NCBI GenBank assembly: GCA_937911445.1
Contig: CALDQY010000305.1
Span: 1-17,567 of the forward strand
Origin: an uncultured Rhodobiaceae bacterium
Lineage (GTDB): Archaea > Thermoplasmatota > Poseidoniia > Poseidoniales > Poseidoniaceae
Reading direction: 5' to 3'
Length of the DNA stretch: 17,567 nucleotides
Under the pieces are notes generated by a model, which saw only the letters and a program-made list of their open reading frames with translations, did not search any database and was not told the origin of the DNA. Positions 8,141-15,946 of this stretch are shown here, in pieces. The position numbers were made by a program, and so were the translations under genes. Each line of letters opens with the position of its first letter. Position 1 is the first letter of the stretch.

Positions 8141-8626
8141 TCATTCCTCAAATCCAAGCTCACGCATGAGCATGTCAACGTGACCTTTTGCTCGGACGTT
8201 GTATCGGCACCACTTGATAGTACCATCTGGATTGATCACAAATGTTGATCGGACACAACCAAGATACTCTTTGCCGTAATTCTTCTTGATACGCCATGTT
8301 CCGAACAGTTCGTGCAGATGTCCCTCTGTATCCATCAAGAGCGGAAAGTTGAGTTCTTGTTTCGCAATGAACTTTTCATGAGATGTCTCGGAATCTTTGG
8401 AAACACCAAGGACAACATAATCGTCGTTGTTCAAACGACCCATGTTGTCTCGAAAGTCGCAAGCTTGGTTTGTGCATCCAGGCGTTGAATCACGAGGGTA
8501 GAAATAGAGAATAACGGTTTTGCCTTCTGCGCCATATGTGGATAAATCATGCTCATTTCCTGCAGAATCTTTGCATGTAAAGGAGGGGGCGTGGTTACCG
8601 ATTTCGAGGGTTACAGGGCTGGTCAT
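8141..8626 (-). CDS. Peroxiredoxin, PrxQ/BCP type
   Basis: The 161-residue thioredoxin-fold peroxidase reduces hydrogen peroxide and organic hydroperoxides. The peroxidatic Cys51 lies in 'YPRDSTPGCT'. The resolving Cys56, five residues later, is the atypical two-Cys arrangement of the PrxQ/BCP group. 'YLGCVRSTFVINPDG' is the normal C-terminal strand region, and length is standard. The frame runs upstream to 8707, but ATG 8626 starts the protein where the family begins and the extra residues have no family resemblance. There is no Shine-Dalgarno motif ahead of it, so the mRNA may be leaderless. It is the first gene of the minus-strand unit and is probably transcribed from the divergent spacer at 8627-8783. 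Confidence 0.95.
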   Translation of the reverse strand: MTSPVTLEIGNHAPSFTCKDSAGNEHDLSTYGAEGKTVILYFYPRDSTPGCTNQACDFRDNMGRLNNDDYVVLGVSKDSETSHEKFIAKQELNFPLLMDTEGHLHELFGTWRIKKNYGKEYLGCVRSTFVINPDGTIKWCRYNVRAKGHVDMLMRELGFEE

Positions 8627-8783
8627 GATGCTTGGGTGTCGAAACACGTCATGAATGCTTGGTTTTAGCCGCAAGGAGTCGCTCAAACATTCTAATGCTA
8701 AATGCATGAAATATGATGCATAGTAAATAATTCAATGGTTTAGAGGCAATTGTTTGATAAACTGCCAGTGAAGAAGGGTAACT
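8627..8783. promoter_or_regulatory. AT-rich divergent promoter region
   Basis: This 157-bp spacer separates the minus-strand peroxiredoxin unit from the plus-strand archaellum locus, so it should hold promoters for both. On the + strand, TAAATAAT at 8725-8732 is a plausible TATA box for the gene at 8784. On the - strand, GGCTAAAACC (8660-8651) is a weaker candidate for a leaderless start at 8626. Two self-complementary ATGCAT hexamers lie at 8703-8708 and 8717-8722, next to the TATA candidate, and could form an operator. No gene or structured RNA was seen. Confidence 0.55.
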
Positions 8784-9215
8784 ATGGCGGCTCCAAGCAT
8801 GACGCGACGAAGCCGCAAGTACTTCAAGAAAATTCAGCGTGCGAAAACCAAGTACGAACTTCAAAGCATCGCTTCAACCATACAAAGCGATCTTGACCGT
8901 CGCAACCTTTCTTACGACGAGGCACTGAACCTCGGCAACTTCATTCAAAATCGTGCAGACCAGCTACCAGGTACGTCCATCGTATACGCCGTATCCGACC
9001 GTGATGCGTATCGTCGTACGCTTGAGTTGTACCTTCGTGACGCGTTGCTGACCCGCACGGAGCAGTTGTTGCTTTGGGAGGAGCGCAGGAGGCTTGGAAT
9101 TTCGGACGAAGAGCACGATCGTCTTCTCAATCAACTGCTTGAGATATGGAAGTCGCAAGGCAAGTCTGTGACCATTCAACGATTCGAGAAAGCCGGAGGT
9201 AACGCTGATGTTTAA
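8784..9215 (+). CDS. Small basic helical protein of the archaellum locus, unknown function
   Basis: The 143-residue product has no signal peptide and no membrane segment. It is rich in Arg, Lys, Glu and Leu in a pattern that predicts mostly alpha helices. Segments such as 'RRTLELYLRDALLTRTEQLL' suggest amphipathic helices that could pair with a partner protein. I do not recognise a family. A weak purine-rich site (AAGAAGGG, 8771-8778) precedes the ATG at 8784; ATG 8799 is an alternative. The last 8 bp overlap the start of the 1640-residue envelope protein, whose strong ribosome binding site lies inside this gene. The two proteins are therefore probably made together. As the first gene behind the divergent promoter, it may be a regulator or cytoplasmic adaptor of the locus; this is inference. 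Confidence 0.8.
   Translation: MAAPSMTRRSRKYFKKIQRAKTKYELQSIASTIQSDLDRRNLSYDEALNLGNFIQNRADQLPGTSIVYAVSDRDAYRRTLELYLRDALLTRTEQLLLWEERRRLGISDEEHDRLLNQLLEIWKSQGKSVTIQRFEKAGGNADV
9195..9200 (+). promoter_or_regulatory. Shine-Dalgarno site for the 1640-residue protein
   Basis: GGAGGT lies seven bases before ATG 9208, inside the 3' end of the preceding gene. It fixes the start of the large gene and supports coupled translation across the 8-bp overlap. Confidence 0.75.
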
Positions 9216-12200
9216 GCAAAAGACCCTTCCTCTCATCTTAGTCTTACTTCTCGTCGGCCACTTGGCCTTACCATTTGCAGATGCTTCTACGACAAGCGGA
9301 CGCGCAGGACCTGATTTCCGGGTTACAAGCATGAAATTTGACGGCGCAGGATCGGTAATCGTAGGCAGTGCTCTCATACTCGCACCCGACACACACACCG
9401 TCCGCATCGATGTCGAAAATGTTGGAACATCAAGCGGTAAAGCCTTCCTCTCGCTCGTTCACAAAGGCTCTCCGAACGCTGCCGAGCAGGTTGTGGATAC
9501 TGTCGACCTTGGCACCCTGGCTGCGAGTTCAGGAACGACCACCTATCTGTTTAGCTGGACAGGCACTACAGGCCCATCTCAAACTCTTTTTGCCCGAGTG
9601 AGTGGCGTAAACGGAGATGATGCAAATACCGCTAACAACGAATTTCGGCGAGATTTTGATGTCGATCGATACCGAGAATGGAACATCATAGGCGATGATT
9701 TACCACAACCGTCCTCCGGGAACACCCATGTATTCCTCGACCGCCAATCGCACACATTCAACGTTTCAATGAAGAACGATGGCGTCATGGAGTTCTCTTC
9801 TGTTATGGGTTTGGTTCTGTTCAATGCATCGACTAGCACAACGCATGAGTTTTGGCAGCAATCGAACCAAGAAACGTTTCTACCAGGGTCCGACTATTCA
9901 TCATCGACAGAAATCCTTCTTTCCGCAGGTTTCTCCGCATCCTCTCTTGCGGGCTTGTGGAATGTCTCTGTTGTTGTATGGGTTAACAACTCAGACTCAG
10001 CTGGTCCGCTGTACACATACAAGCAATTCGATGTCATCTTTAGCGACTACATTTTCGAGCTGATTGGCCCATCCGACCGAACCACAGCGCCGGGTGACTC
10101 AACTACGCTTTACTACATCATCAAGAATACTGGCTCGACAACCGACATCTACGATATCAGTGTGAGCAGCGGACCATTCGGCTGGGCGGACACATCAGTG
10201 GTGGATGGTACATCGACGACAGTCTTGGGTACGAATCAAATCACGACCGTAGATGTCGTCGTTACTGTACCACAAGACGCCCTGCTTTCGGAAGTGGACA
10301 TCATTACATTCTCGATAACCTCAGCAGGAAGTGATTACAGTTTATCCCACACATCCCGCGTCATGGCAGGTGAGTATCACGAAGCAACAATCGACATTAC
10401 AAACGATACGACGAAAGTACTTCCAGGGCAGACTGACACCATCGCTTTCAACGTAACAAACACTGGGAACGCAGACGGTTCGTTTGCTCTCTCCATGGGC
10501 CTTTCGCCCAATGCACTCAACTGGAATTACAACCTTTCAATGGAAAACACTGGCGAGTTATTGGTCGGGGAATCAGTATCCGGATTTATTCGAATCGAGG
10601 TTCCTCCAATGCAATTCCCGTTGCAAGATGATGAACAAAACGCCGCCGGTGATAGCCTCAGCGTATTCATTATCGCCCAGGAGGTCGGTGGAAGCATTCC
10701 AACTACGGACTCTGGCCAAGTGGAGGTACTTCCTGCAATCGCTGTTGATCCGGGTCTTCCTGTCGACACGATCGACTTGTCAGAAAGCGACGTTTTGAGT
10801 CCAAGCTTCACCACAGATGTTGACCTCATCGTTCCATTAGAGGTTCAAGTTCGTCACAATCTCGTCTCAGCATCGAATTTGGCAGACACCATAAGTGCCA
10901 ACCTCACGGTCGGAAACATCACATTCGAAGCGCTCACATCGGGTGGGTTTAACGAAGCTGATCGCTGGAACGCTTCACTTCATCCAGGAGAGGCCAATGG
11001 ACTCATGCCTGGTGAATCGTTCCTCGCTTCGCTTGGAATCCAAAGCCGCCACCAACAACTTCCTTTGGCGGGCACCGTAAGGATACCAATTACAAGCACG
11101 CCAACGCTTGGTAGCACTCACATCTCTTCTGATGTATATGCAGAGGCTCTCTATCAAAACCTTTCGATTGTTGTACCGAAGGTCGTCGGTGGCGAGATTA
11201 CCGAGGCAGGCCCTCTTGATGCGGATGTAGGAGTCGATACCGATTTCATGTTCACGTTTGGAAACACAGGAAACGATCGGTCTTCCTATCGACTCGAGAT
11301 TGTAGAGAACCTTCCTGTTGGCTGGTATGCGAACCTAACCACAACGGGTCCAGATAACACGATTCTCAACTTAGCAAGTGATTTTGAAGATTATCCAGCC
11401 GTCAGCGGTGCCCACTATAGTTTGGTAACGCTTACGGTAAAGACAGATCCACTTGCTCCGTCCGGCCTTCTTCAACCCTTGACCATTCGCTATTATGATC
11501 TCGATACCGGCCTGTATGTTGGTGAGCAAACGATGGACATCCGTGTTGGTGAAACCATCAACGCTTCCCTTGCTCCATCCTCTCAGTCGATTGATATCAC
11601 GCCGTATGAGCAGCTCTCTGCTTTCGTGAACATCGAAAACACTGGAAACGCACCAACGACATTCTCGATAGCCTTGGATGACGGCGGATACGATGATCTT
11701 TCGTTTGAACTCGATTCCTCCTCGAGCATCATCATCGCTGCGGGCTACTCGTCATCTGTTCGAGTCAACATCATCCCATCGACAGAGGCAAGTGCTGATG
11801 AGACCTACATGGCCGTGCTGACAGTCTCTATGGTTGATGAAAATGGAAATCTCGTTGAACTCAATGCCAACATCATAGCTAATATCTCCGAGGTTCACGA
11901 TGTCCAGTTAACCTCTCCGGATACGCTCGTGGCGGTCCCCGGGACAGTTGTGAACTTACCATTCAGTTTGTTGAACACAGGAAATTTGGTCGAGACCGTC
12001 AACATCAACATCACTGTTGATGGAGGCTGGAGCACGACACCAACCGTTCAATCGTTCACGATTCCAATCGACGGACAATCGAATGGTTCGTTCGACATCG
12101 ATATCCCTGCTCTCGACGGAACCGATAATCTCCTCGACGGAGCAGTCCACGAAGCGAATCTGACCATCTACAACCCAGATACAGACGAGGTATATGTGCT

Positions 12201-14130
12201 CAAAAAGGTGGAATTACTCGTCGCTCCTGTCTTTACCTACACTATAGAAGGATGGGAGAACGAGTACTTCTTCCACGAGGGAGATAATCGCCAATGGAAT
12301 GCCATCATCACCAATACAGGGAACAAAGACGTCTACGTTGACATTGGCTACGAAGTTCGTGCACCCGGCCTTACGACTGCTAGCGATGACTGGATTGTTA
12401 ACACGGATGATTCTTCGACGCAGTTGTTGCTCAGGCGAAACGTACCTACACAACTCGCTGTGAGTGTGGATAAGAATGCAGCGGGCAGCAGCAGTACAAC
12501 ACTCTCGACTGCTGCGGACCTCCGTGTGACCATCGTACCTACCGATGTTGATGTTGATGGAAGTGGCGAATTGATGACATCACTCAAAATGAAGCGACTG
12601 TTTGACATAGGATATGCAGACAAGTTGCAAGCACCTGCGAGCGACGATCCTGTAACCGTTCCAATCGAGTATTCACACATTCCTTTCCTCAATACGGCTC
12701 CAGCGGCATACTCAATCGAGTTTTGTGGAATCGAACGCATCCTCGACATCGCAGACCTCGGCCTCAACGAAGAGGACTACGTTTGGAACATATCACTCAT
12801 CAATCTCGAGGGAGAGGAGAGTGTGCACTACATCAATCTCTCAGCTCCTTGCATTCCGGGTAGTGAACTGATTCAACTCCCTGAGCGACCGACGTATGTC
12901 CTCTCCCCGAACCTCATTTTCAATGTCAAGGTTCCAGACAGGCCGAACATTCTACCCGGTGATGGATACGACATTACGATGCGATTACACCATCCTGATC
13001 CCAATGAGCCCATTACCGAAGAGACGTTCCGGTTTGCACTCAATGTTTACGCTGATCCGATGGTGGACCCCAACTCCCAACGAATCGTTGATTCGAGCGG
13101 AAATGGACTCGATTTCATTATGGAAGGTCAAACGGCTTACCTTGAGTTCGATATGAAGAACGAAGGGACTGCGCTAGCAGTTGGGATCGGGGCACAACTC
13201 GTCTGTGAAGGATTGGTTATCGAAGACGCGCCCGGTTTTGTACCGTTCCTCTCTGAAGGAGAAGTTGCAACCTTGCGCTGGAAGGTCACAGGCGAAACGC
13301 TGGATTGGTGGGAACAAAGCAGGGGTGCTGAATGTACAGTCAGTATCCAATCCGACTACGCACTCAACAACGTTGTTGAAAACGACGTTGTGGTCTTCAC
13401 CCAAGAAGTCGACTCGAACGCTCCTTCCACACTCACTGCGTTTGCAGGATTTGGTATCGCGTTGATTGTCACCATCGGTTTGCTCGGTCTGACCAATCAA
13501 AACGAAAAGTATCGTTTGGGGGCAGTTTACTCCGGCGTGATCATGCTTGGATTCCTCTTCCATTTGTACGATGCAACATGGTGGGGTCCTGTTTCGATCG
13601 TCATCGCCTCGCTCTGGGTTTGGAGAATGGCATGGCGAAGCAGCGAAGAATTCCGCTACATTCACGAGGACTACCAACGTGCTCGGAAAGGAATCTCTAC
13701 CATATACGCTGATCACTTCCAAGCGCTCACAGATTCACGCCGACAACTCACCATCATCCTCAGTCTACCATTGCTTGGGTTCGTTGGTGTCATCCTCGGT
13801 CTGCCTCCACAAATGACCCCCGATGAGACCAACCTGATTTCGCTCGTGGGTTACATTCTTGTTTCCACCATTGTTGTTTGGTTCATCCTGCGACGTGCCA
13901 ATAAGCTGTATGGTTCCCTTTACGGTAAACTCACGGACATTGAAGTCAAGGCAACACGAATCGAACGTGACCTTGGCGATCCGGCTCGTCTCTTGAACGA
14001 CCTTGCAATGGATGGACTTGACCTTTCTGCGATTCTTGATAATCAGCAGGTCTTCCCTGACGAAGTTGAATCTGTTGGAGGTTCAAAAGAAGTCCCAGAT
14101 GCAATCAATGTTGATGAGGTGATTGGATGA
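9208..14130 (+). CDS. Giant envelope protein: signal peptide, tandem Ig-like (CARDB/NEW3) domains, five membrane helices, cytoplasmic tail
   Basis: The 1640-residue product starts with a signal peptide (Lys-containing N-end, Leu-rich core, about 1-26). A long beta-rich ectodomain follows. Its typical 'N-T-G-N' type turns occur at residues 71, 190, 307, 418, 686, 811, 923, 1036 and 1318. The spacing is about 111-125 residues, with two double-length gaps, which suggests roughly eleven CARDB/NEW3-like Ig domains. About twenty N-X-S/T sequons point to heavy glycosylation. Five membrane helices follow (about 1409-1430, 1437-1456, 1460-1478, 1512-1533, 1542-1564), then a charged cytoplasmic tail of about 75 residues. 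Three helices lie close together; a helical cytoplasmic loop (1479-1511) precedes the last two. No enzyme motif is seen. Position directly upstream of archaellum genes suggests an envelope scaffold or archaellum support. I know of no archaellum component with this architecture. Confidence 0.9.
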   Translation: MFKQKTLPLILVLLLVGHLALPFADASTTSGRAGPDFRVTSMKFDGAGSVIVGSALILAPDTHTVRIDVENVGTSSGKAFLSLVHKGSPNAAEQVVDTVDLGTLAASSGTTTYLFSWTGTTGPSQTLFARVSGVNGDDANTANNEFRRDFDVDRYREWNIIGDDLPQPSSGNTHVFLDRQSHTFNVSMKNDGVMEFSSVMGLVLFNASTSTTHEFWQQSNQETFLPGSDYSSSTEILLSAGFSASSLAGLWNVSVVVWVNNSDSAGPLYTYKQFDVIFSDYIFELIGPSDRTTAPGDSTTLYYIIKNTGSTTDIYDISVSSGPFGWADTSVVDGTSTTVLGTNQITTVDVVVTVPQDALLSEVDIITFSITSAGSDYSLSHTSRVMAGEYHEATIDITNDTTKVLPGQTDTIAFNVTNTGNADGSFALSMGLSPNALNWNYNLSMENTGELLVGESVSGFIRIEVPPMQFPLQDDEQNAAGDSLSVFIIAQEVGGSIPTTDSGQVEVLPAIAVDPGLPVDTIDLSESDVLSPSFTTDVDLIVPLEVQVRHNLVSASNLADTISANLTVGNITFEALTSGGFNEADRWNASLHPGEANGLMPGESFLASLGIQSRHQQLPLAGTVRIPITSTPTLGSTHISSDVYAEALYQNLSIVVPKVVGGEITEAGPLDADVGVDTDFMFTFGNTGNDRSSYRLEIVENLPVGWYANLTTTGPDNTILNLASDFEDYPAVSGAHYSLVTLTVKTDPLAPSGLLQPLTIRYYDLDTGLYVGEQTMDIRVGETINASLAPSSQSIDITPYEQLSAFVNIENTGNAPTTFSIALDDGGYDDLSFELDSSSSIIIAAGYSSSVRVNIIPSTEASADETYMAVLTVSMVDENGNLVELNANIIANISEVHDVQLTSPDTLVAVPGTVVNLPFSLLNTGNLVETVNINITVDGGWSTTPTVQSFTIPIDGQSNGSFDIDIPALDGTDNLLDGAVHEANLTIYNPDTDEVYVLKKVELLVAPVFTYTIEGWENEYFFHEGDNRQWNAIITNTGNKDVYVDIGYEVRAPGLTTASDDWIVNTDDSSTQLLLRRNVPTQLAVSVDKNAAGSSSTTLSTAADLRVTIVPTDVDVDGSGELMTSLKMKRLFDIGYADKLQAPASDDPVTVPIEYSHIPFLNTAPAAYSIEFCGIERILDIADLGLNEEDYVWNISLINLEGEESVHYINLSAPCIPGSELIQLPERPTYVLSPNLIFNVKVPDRPNILPGDGYDITMRLHHPDPNEPITEETFRFALNVYADPMVDPNSQRIVDSSGNGLDFIMEGQTAYLEFDMKNEGTALAVGIGAQLVCEGLVIEDAPGFVPFLSEGEVATLRWKVTGETLDWWEQSRGAECTVSIQSDYALNNVVENDVVVFTQEVDSNAPSTLTAFAGFGIALIVTIGLLGLTNQNEKYRLGAVYSGVIMLGFLFHLYDATWWGPVSIVIASLWVWRMAWRSSEEFRYIHEDYQRARKGISTIYADHFQALTDSRRQLTIILSLPLLGFVGVILGLPPQMTPDETNLISLVGYILVSTIVVWFILRRANKLYGSLYGKLTDIEVKATRIERDLGDPARLLNDLAMDGLDLSAILDNQQVFPDEVESVGGSKEVPDAINVDEVIG

Positions 14131-14273
14131 ATCATTCCTTGATTACCACAACTCAGCTCCATAAAATACGGAGTAAATGGAGTATTGTCTTCATTGCTGA
14201 AGATATCATCGAGAGTCAAAACGGTTCGGATTCGAATGAGGAGGTGACATCAAATGGCGAAGAGCAAGTCTGA
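14127..14273 (+). CDS. Possible 48-residue overlapping small ORF (doubtful)
   Basis: ATG 14127 overlaps the stop of the large gene (ATGA). It has a well-placed GAGGTGA four bases upstream, at 14116-14122. The frame stays open for 48 codons and ends 20 bases inside the next gene. The peptide has a basic first third and an acidic, Asn/Ser-rich last third, with no membrane segment or known motif. The start signals are as good as those of neighbouring real genes. However, the ORF is short and crosses the next gene's ribosome binding site, so chance is a real alternative. Confidence 0.25.
   Translation: MNHSLITTTQLHKIRSKWSIVFIAEDIIESQNGSDSNEEVTSNGEEQV
14131..14253 (+). promoter_or_regulatory. Spacer with candidate internal promoter
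   Basis: This 123-base gap is unusually long for a locus whose other genes nearly touch. It holds a TATA-like CATAAAATACGG (14159-14170), a tandem hexamer GGAGTA at 14170-14175 and 14179-14184 (nine-base period), and a small hairpin TCTTCA-TTGC-TGAAGA at 14188-14203. GGAGGTGA at 14240-14247 is the ribosome binding site for the gene at 14254. A second transcription start for the coiled-coil and archaellin genes would fit this layout. Confidence 0.4.
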
Positions 14274-15246
14274 GCAAGATGATTTCATCATGGACTCTGA
14301 ACTGGGAGACGGTGATCTCTCCGATGCGCAAGCTGCGATTGCGGCTTCCAATGAAAGTGCACAACGGTTGATGCAGGCAAGTCGAGAACTCGAATCTCTC
14401 GTACAAAACGTTGTCAGCGACGAGGTCAACTCGCTTGCAACGACAGAGCTTGACCTGCTCCAAGCCAAGACCTTCCTCGAGACACACCGATTGCGCCGTG
14501 CTCGAAAGAGCGTACGTCGTGCCGAAAAAGCGCTCAATGTCCTCGAAGAGGATGTTCTGTATCTTCGACGGAGTATCGCAATGTTGCATCGATTGTTGCG
14601 AGAAAAGGCTCTTGCAGAAGAAGAAGTCGAAAACGTACTGCGTCGCCTCCGCAATGCAACAGGAGCTGCTGAAATTGGCGATGTTGGCTATGCTGCTACT
14701 GAGGTGGAATACCTTGTCGACGATCTCATTGGCGGGAATTCCTCAACACTCAATCCATTCCTTTTCCGTCATTTTTGGCTCTCTGTTGATACGCGATGGC
14801 CTGCTGGAGGAGAGACAGGTATCCTTCTTGTCCGAATCATCAATGATGGTGACATCCCTCTTCCAATGATGCGACTTGCTCCTCCTGTTCCAGAAGGATG
14901 GGATGCAAAACCGTCCTTCATTGACGTTCCAGTCATTGGACCTGGAGGAAATCTTCCTGTGCGATTTGAGATTAAGGCGGATCGCCGTCACGGTGCGGAC
15001 GAGGTCCCTCTTTCACGAAAACTTTCAATTGCGACCGGGTACGAAATGAGGAATGGTAACGTGATTGTAACCGTTCGTGCACAAAACAGATCGATGGAAC
15101 CACTCGTCGATGTTCTCATTCAACCATGGATGCCACCAGGCTTTACTGCCGATAAGGTGCCATTCATCAGCAGGCTCACGCCTGACGAAGTGGCTGTTAT
15201 TCGCATTCCACTTCGAATTGACTTGGGTCATGGAGGTGCTCCGTGA
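14254..15246 (+). CDS. Cytosolic coiled-coil protein with two C-terminal beta-sandwich repeats
   Basis: The 330-residue product has no signal peptide or membrane helix. Residues about 24-135 are strongly helical and heptad-like, rich in Glu, Arg and Leu, and predict a long coiled coil. Residues about 170-325 look like two related beta-sandwich units. Each ends in a comparable 'P-x-G-(W/F)' loop, followed by strands around a conserved Pro ('VPEGWDAKP...IGPGGNLPVRFEI' and 'PPGFTADKV...LTPDEVAVIRI'). The strand pattern recalls the exported NEW3/CARDB domains of the preceding gene, although this protein appears cytosolic. A strong GGAGGTGA precedes the start by six bases. Its place immediately before the archaellins suggests a cytoplasmic structural partner of the archaellum or of the 1640-residue protein's tail. 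No known family was recognised. Confidence 0.85.
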   Translation: MAKSKSEQDDFIMDSELGDGDLSDAQAAIAASNESAQRLMQASRELESLVQNVVSDEVNSLATTELDLLQAKTFLETHRLRRARKSVRRAEKALNVLEEDVLYLRRSIAMLHRLLREKALAEEEVENVLRRLRNATGAAEIGDVGYAATEVEYLVDDLIGGNSSTLNPFLFRHFWLSVDTRWPAGGETGILLVRIINDGDIPLPMMRLAPPVPEGWDAKPSFIDVPVIGPGGNLPVRFEIKADRRHGADEVPLSRKLSIATGYEMRNGNVIVTVRAQNRSMEPLVDVLIQPWMPPGFTADKVPFISRLTPDEVAVIRIPLRIDLGHGGAP

Positions 15247-15258
15247 CCCACATCCCAT

Positions 15259-15280
15259 TCCACCCTCGCTTGAGGGAGGA
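15259..15280 (+). other. RNA hairpin in the leader of the first archaellin gene
   Basis: TCC-A-CCCTC, loop GCTT, GAGGG-A-GGA forms an 8-bp stem with one A-A mismatch. It lies between the coiled-coil gene and the first archaellin and is followed by an A-rich stretch and the GGTGA ribosome binding site. The A-run is the wrong polarity for an archaeal U-tract terminator on this strand. A role in RNA processing or stability is therefore more likely than termination. Confidence 0.4.
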
Positions 15281-15303
15281 CGAGTAAAAAAAAGGTGAAA
15301 AAA

Positions 15304-15936
15304 ATGAAAACCGAAAAAGAAACGAAGCAAGACGAACTTGCTGCAATCGGTATTGGTGCAATGATTGTTTTCATTGCGTTGATCTTGGTTGCGGCAGTAG
15401 CGGCAGCGGTCATCATTCAGACCGCAGAAAAGCTGCAACAGAACGCACAAGCCAGCGGTGACGACACACAAGAACAGATGTCAACAAAAGTTACACTGAT
15501 CAACGTCGTAATCGAAACCGTCGACGCAGGAACGCCAAACTTTGAGTTGTTTGCAACTCTTGAGTTGGCACCTGGTTCGGAACCCACCCAGAGTGATGAC
15601 ATTGGTTACACTGTCATCTGCCTTGGTGATGGACCCGACAATACCCCCGGAACAGCTGATGACACTACTGAATTCGCACAAGGGGATCTCACCGGTGCAA
15701 CAGCTCACACAGGTGATGGTCGAACAGGCGATGCTGCAAATGGTGGAACTGCTGCAGCTCCTGTAGCACAAACGCTCAATCCAGGTACCACATATGTTGT
15801 GGTCATGGACATCGATGAATGCGCACCTGCTGCTAACACAGATCACGTCATGCTCTTTACTGTAGAGGCTGGCGGAAGCACGTACGAAGAACTCCAATAC
15901 GGAAGTTCTCCATCAGTTGGAGACGTTGTTGTTTGA
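15304..15936 (+). CDS. arlB: Archaellin (archaeal flagellin), first copy
   Basis: The 210-residue filament subunit has a short charged class III signal peptide, then 'AIGIGAMIVFIALILVAAVA', the hallmark archaellin core helix. Prepilin peptidase cleavage is predicted after Ala13 ('DELA'/'AIGIG'); the usual Lys/Arg-Gly before the site is absent. The helix continues to about residue 60. A beta-rich, Asp/Thr/Gly-rich outer domain follows, with two cysteines (106 and 173), and the C-end is hydrophobic ('GDVVV'). No N-X-S/T sequon is present. ATG 15304 was chosen over GTG 15295 because GGTGA at 15294-15298 is a ribosome binding site five bases before the ATG, and the GTG lies inside it. The next archaellin gene begins ten bases after the stop, so the two form a tandem pair. 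Confidence 0.95.
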   Translation: MKTEKETKQDELAAIGIGAMIVFIALILVAAVAAAVIIQTAEKLQQNAQASGDDTQEQMSTKVTLINVVIETVDAGTPNFELFATLELAPGSEPTQSDDIGYTVICLGDGPDNTPGTADDTTEFAQGDLTGATAHTGDGRTGDAANGGTAAAPVAQTLNPGTTYVVVMDIDECAPAANTDHVMLFTVEAGGSTYEELQYGSSPSVGDVVV

Positions 15937-15946
15937 GGTGAAAAAT

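Noticed and set aside
8627..8707. N-terminal extension of the peroxiredoxin ORF
   Set aside because: No family similarity, and it lies in the AT-rich promoter spacer.
9208..14130. Giant protein as a secreted enzyme or protease
   Set aside because: No catalytic motif or enzyme domain is visible; the ectodomain consists of Ig-like units and the C-end is membrane helices.
15284..15303. A-run after the 15259-15280 hairpin as a transcription terminator
   Set aside because: On the transcribed strand the run is A, not U, and the next gene's ribosome binding site follows at once.
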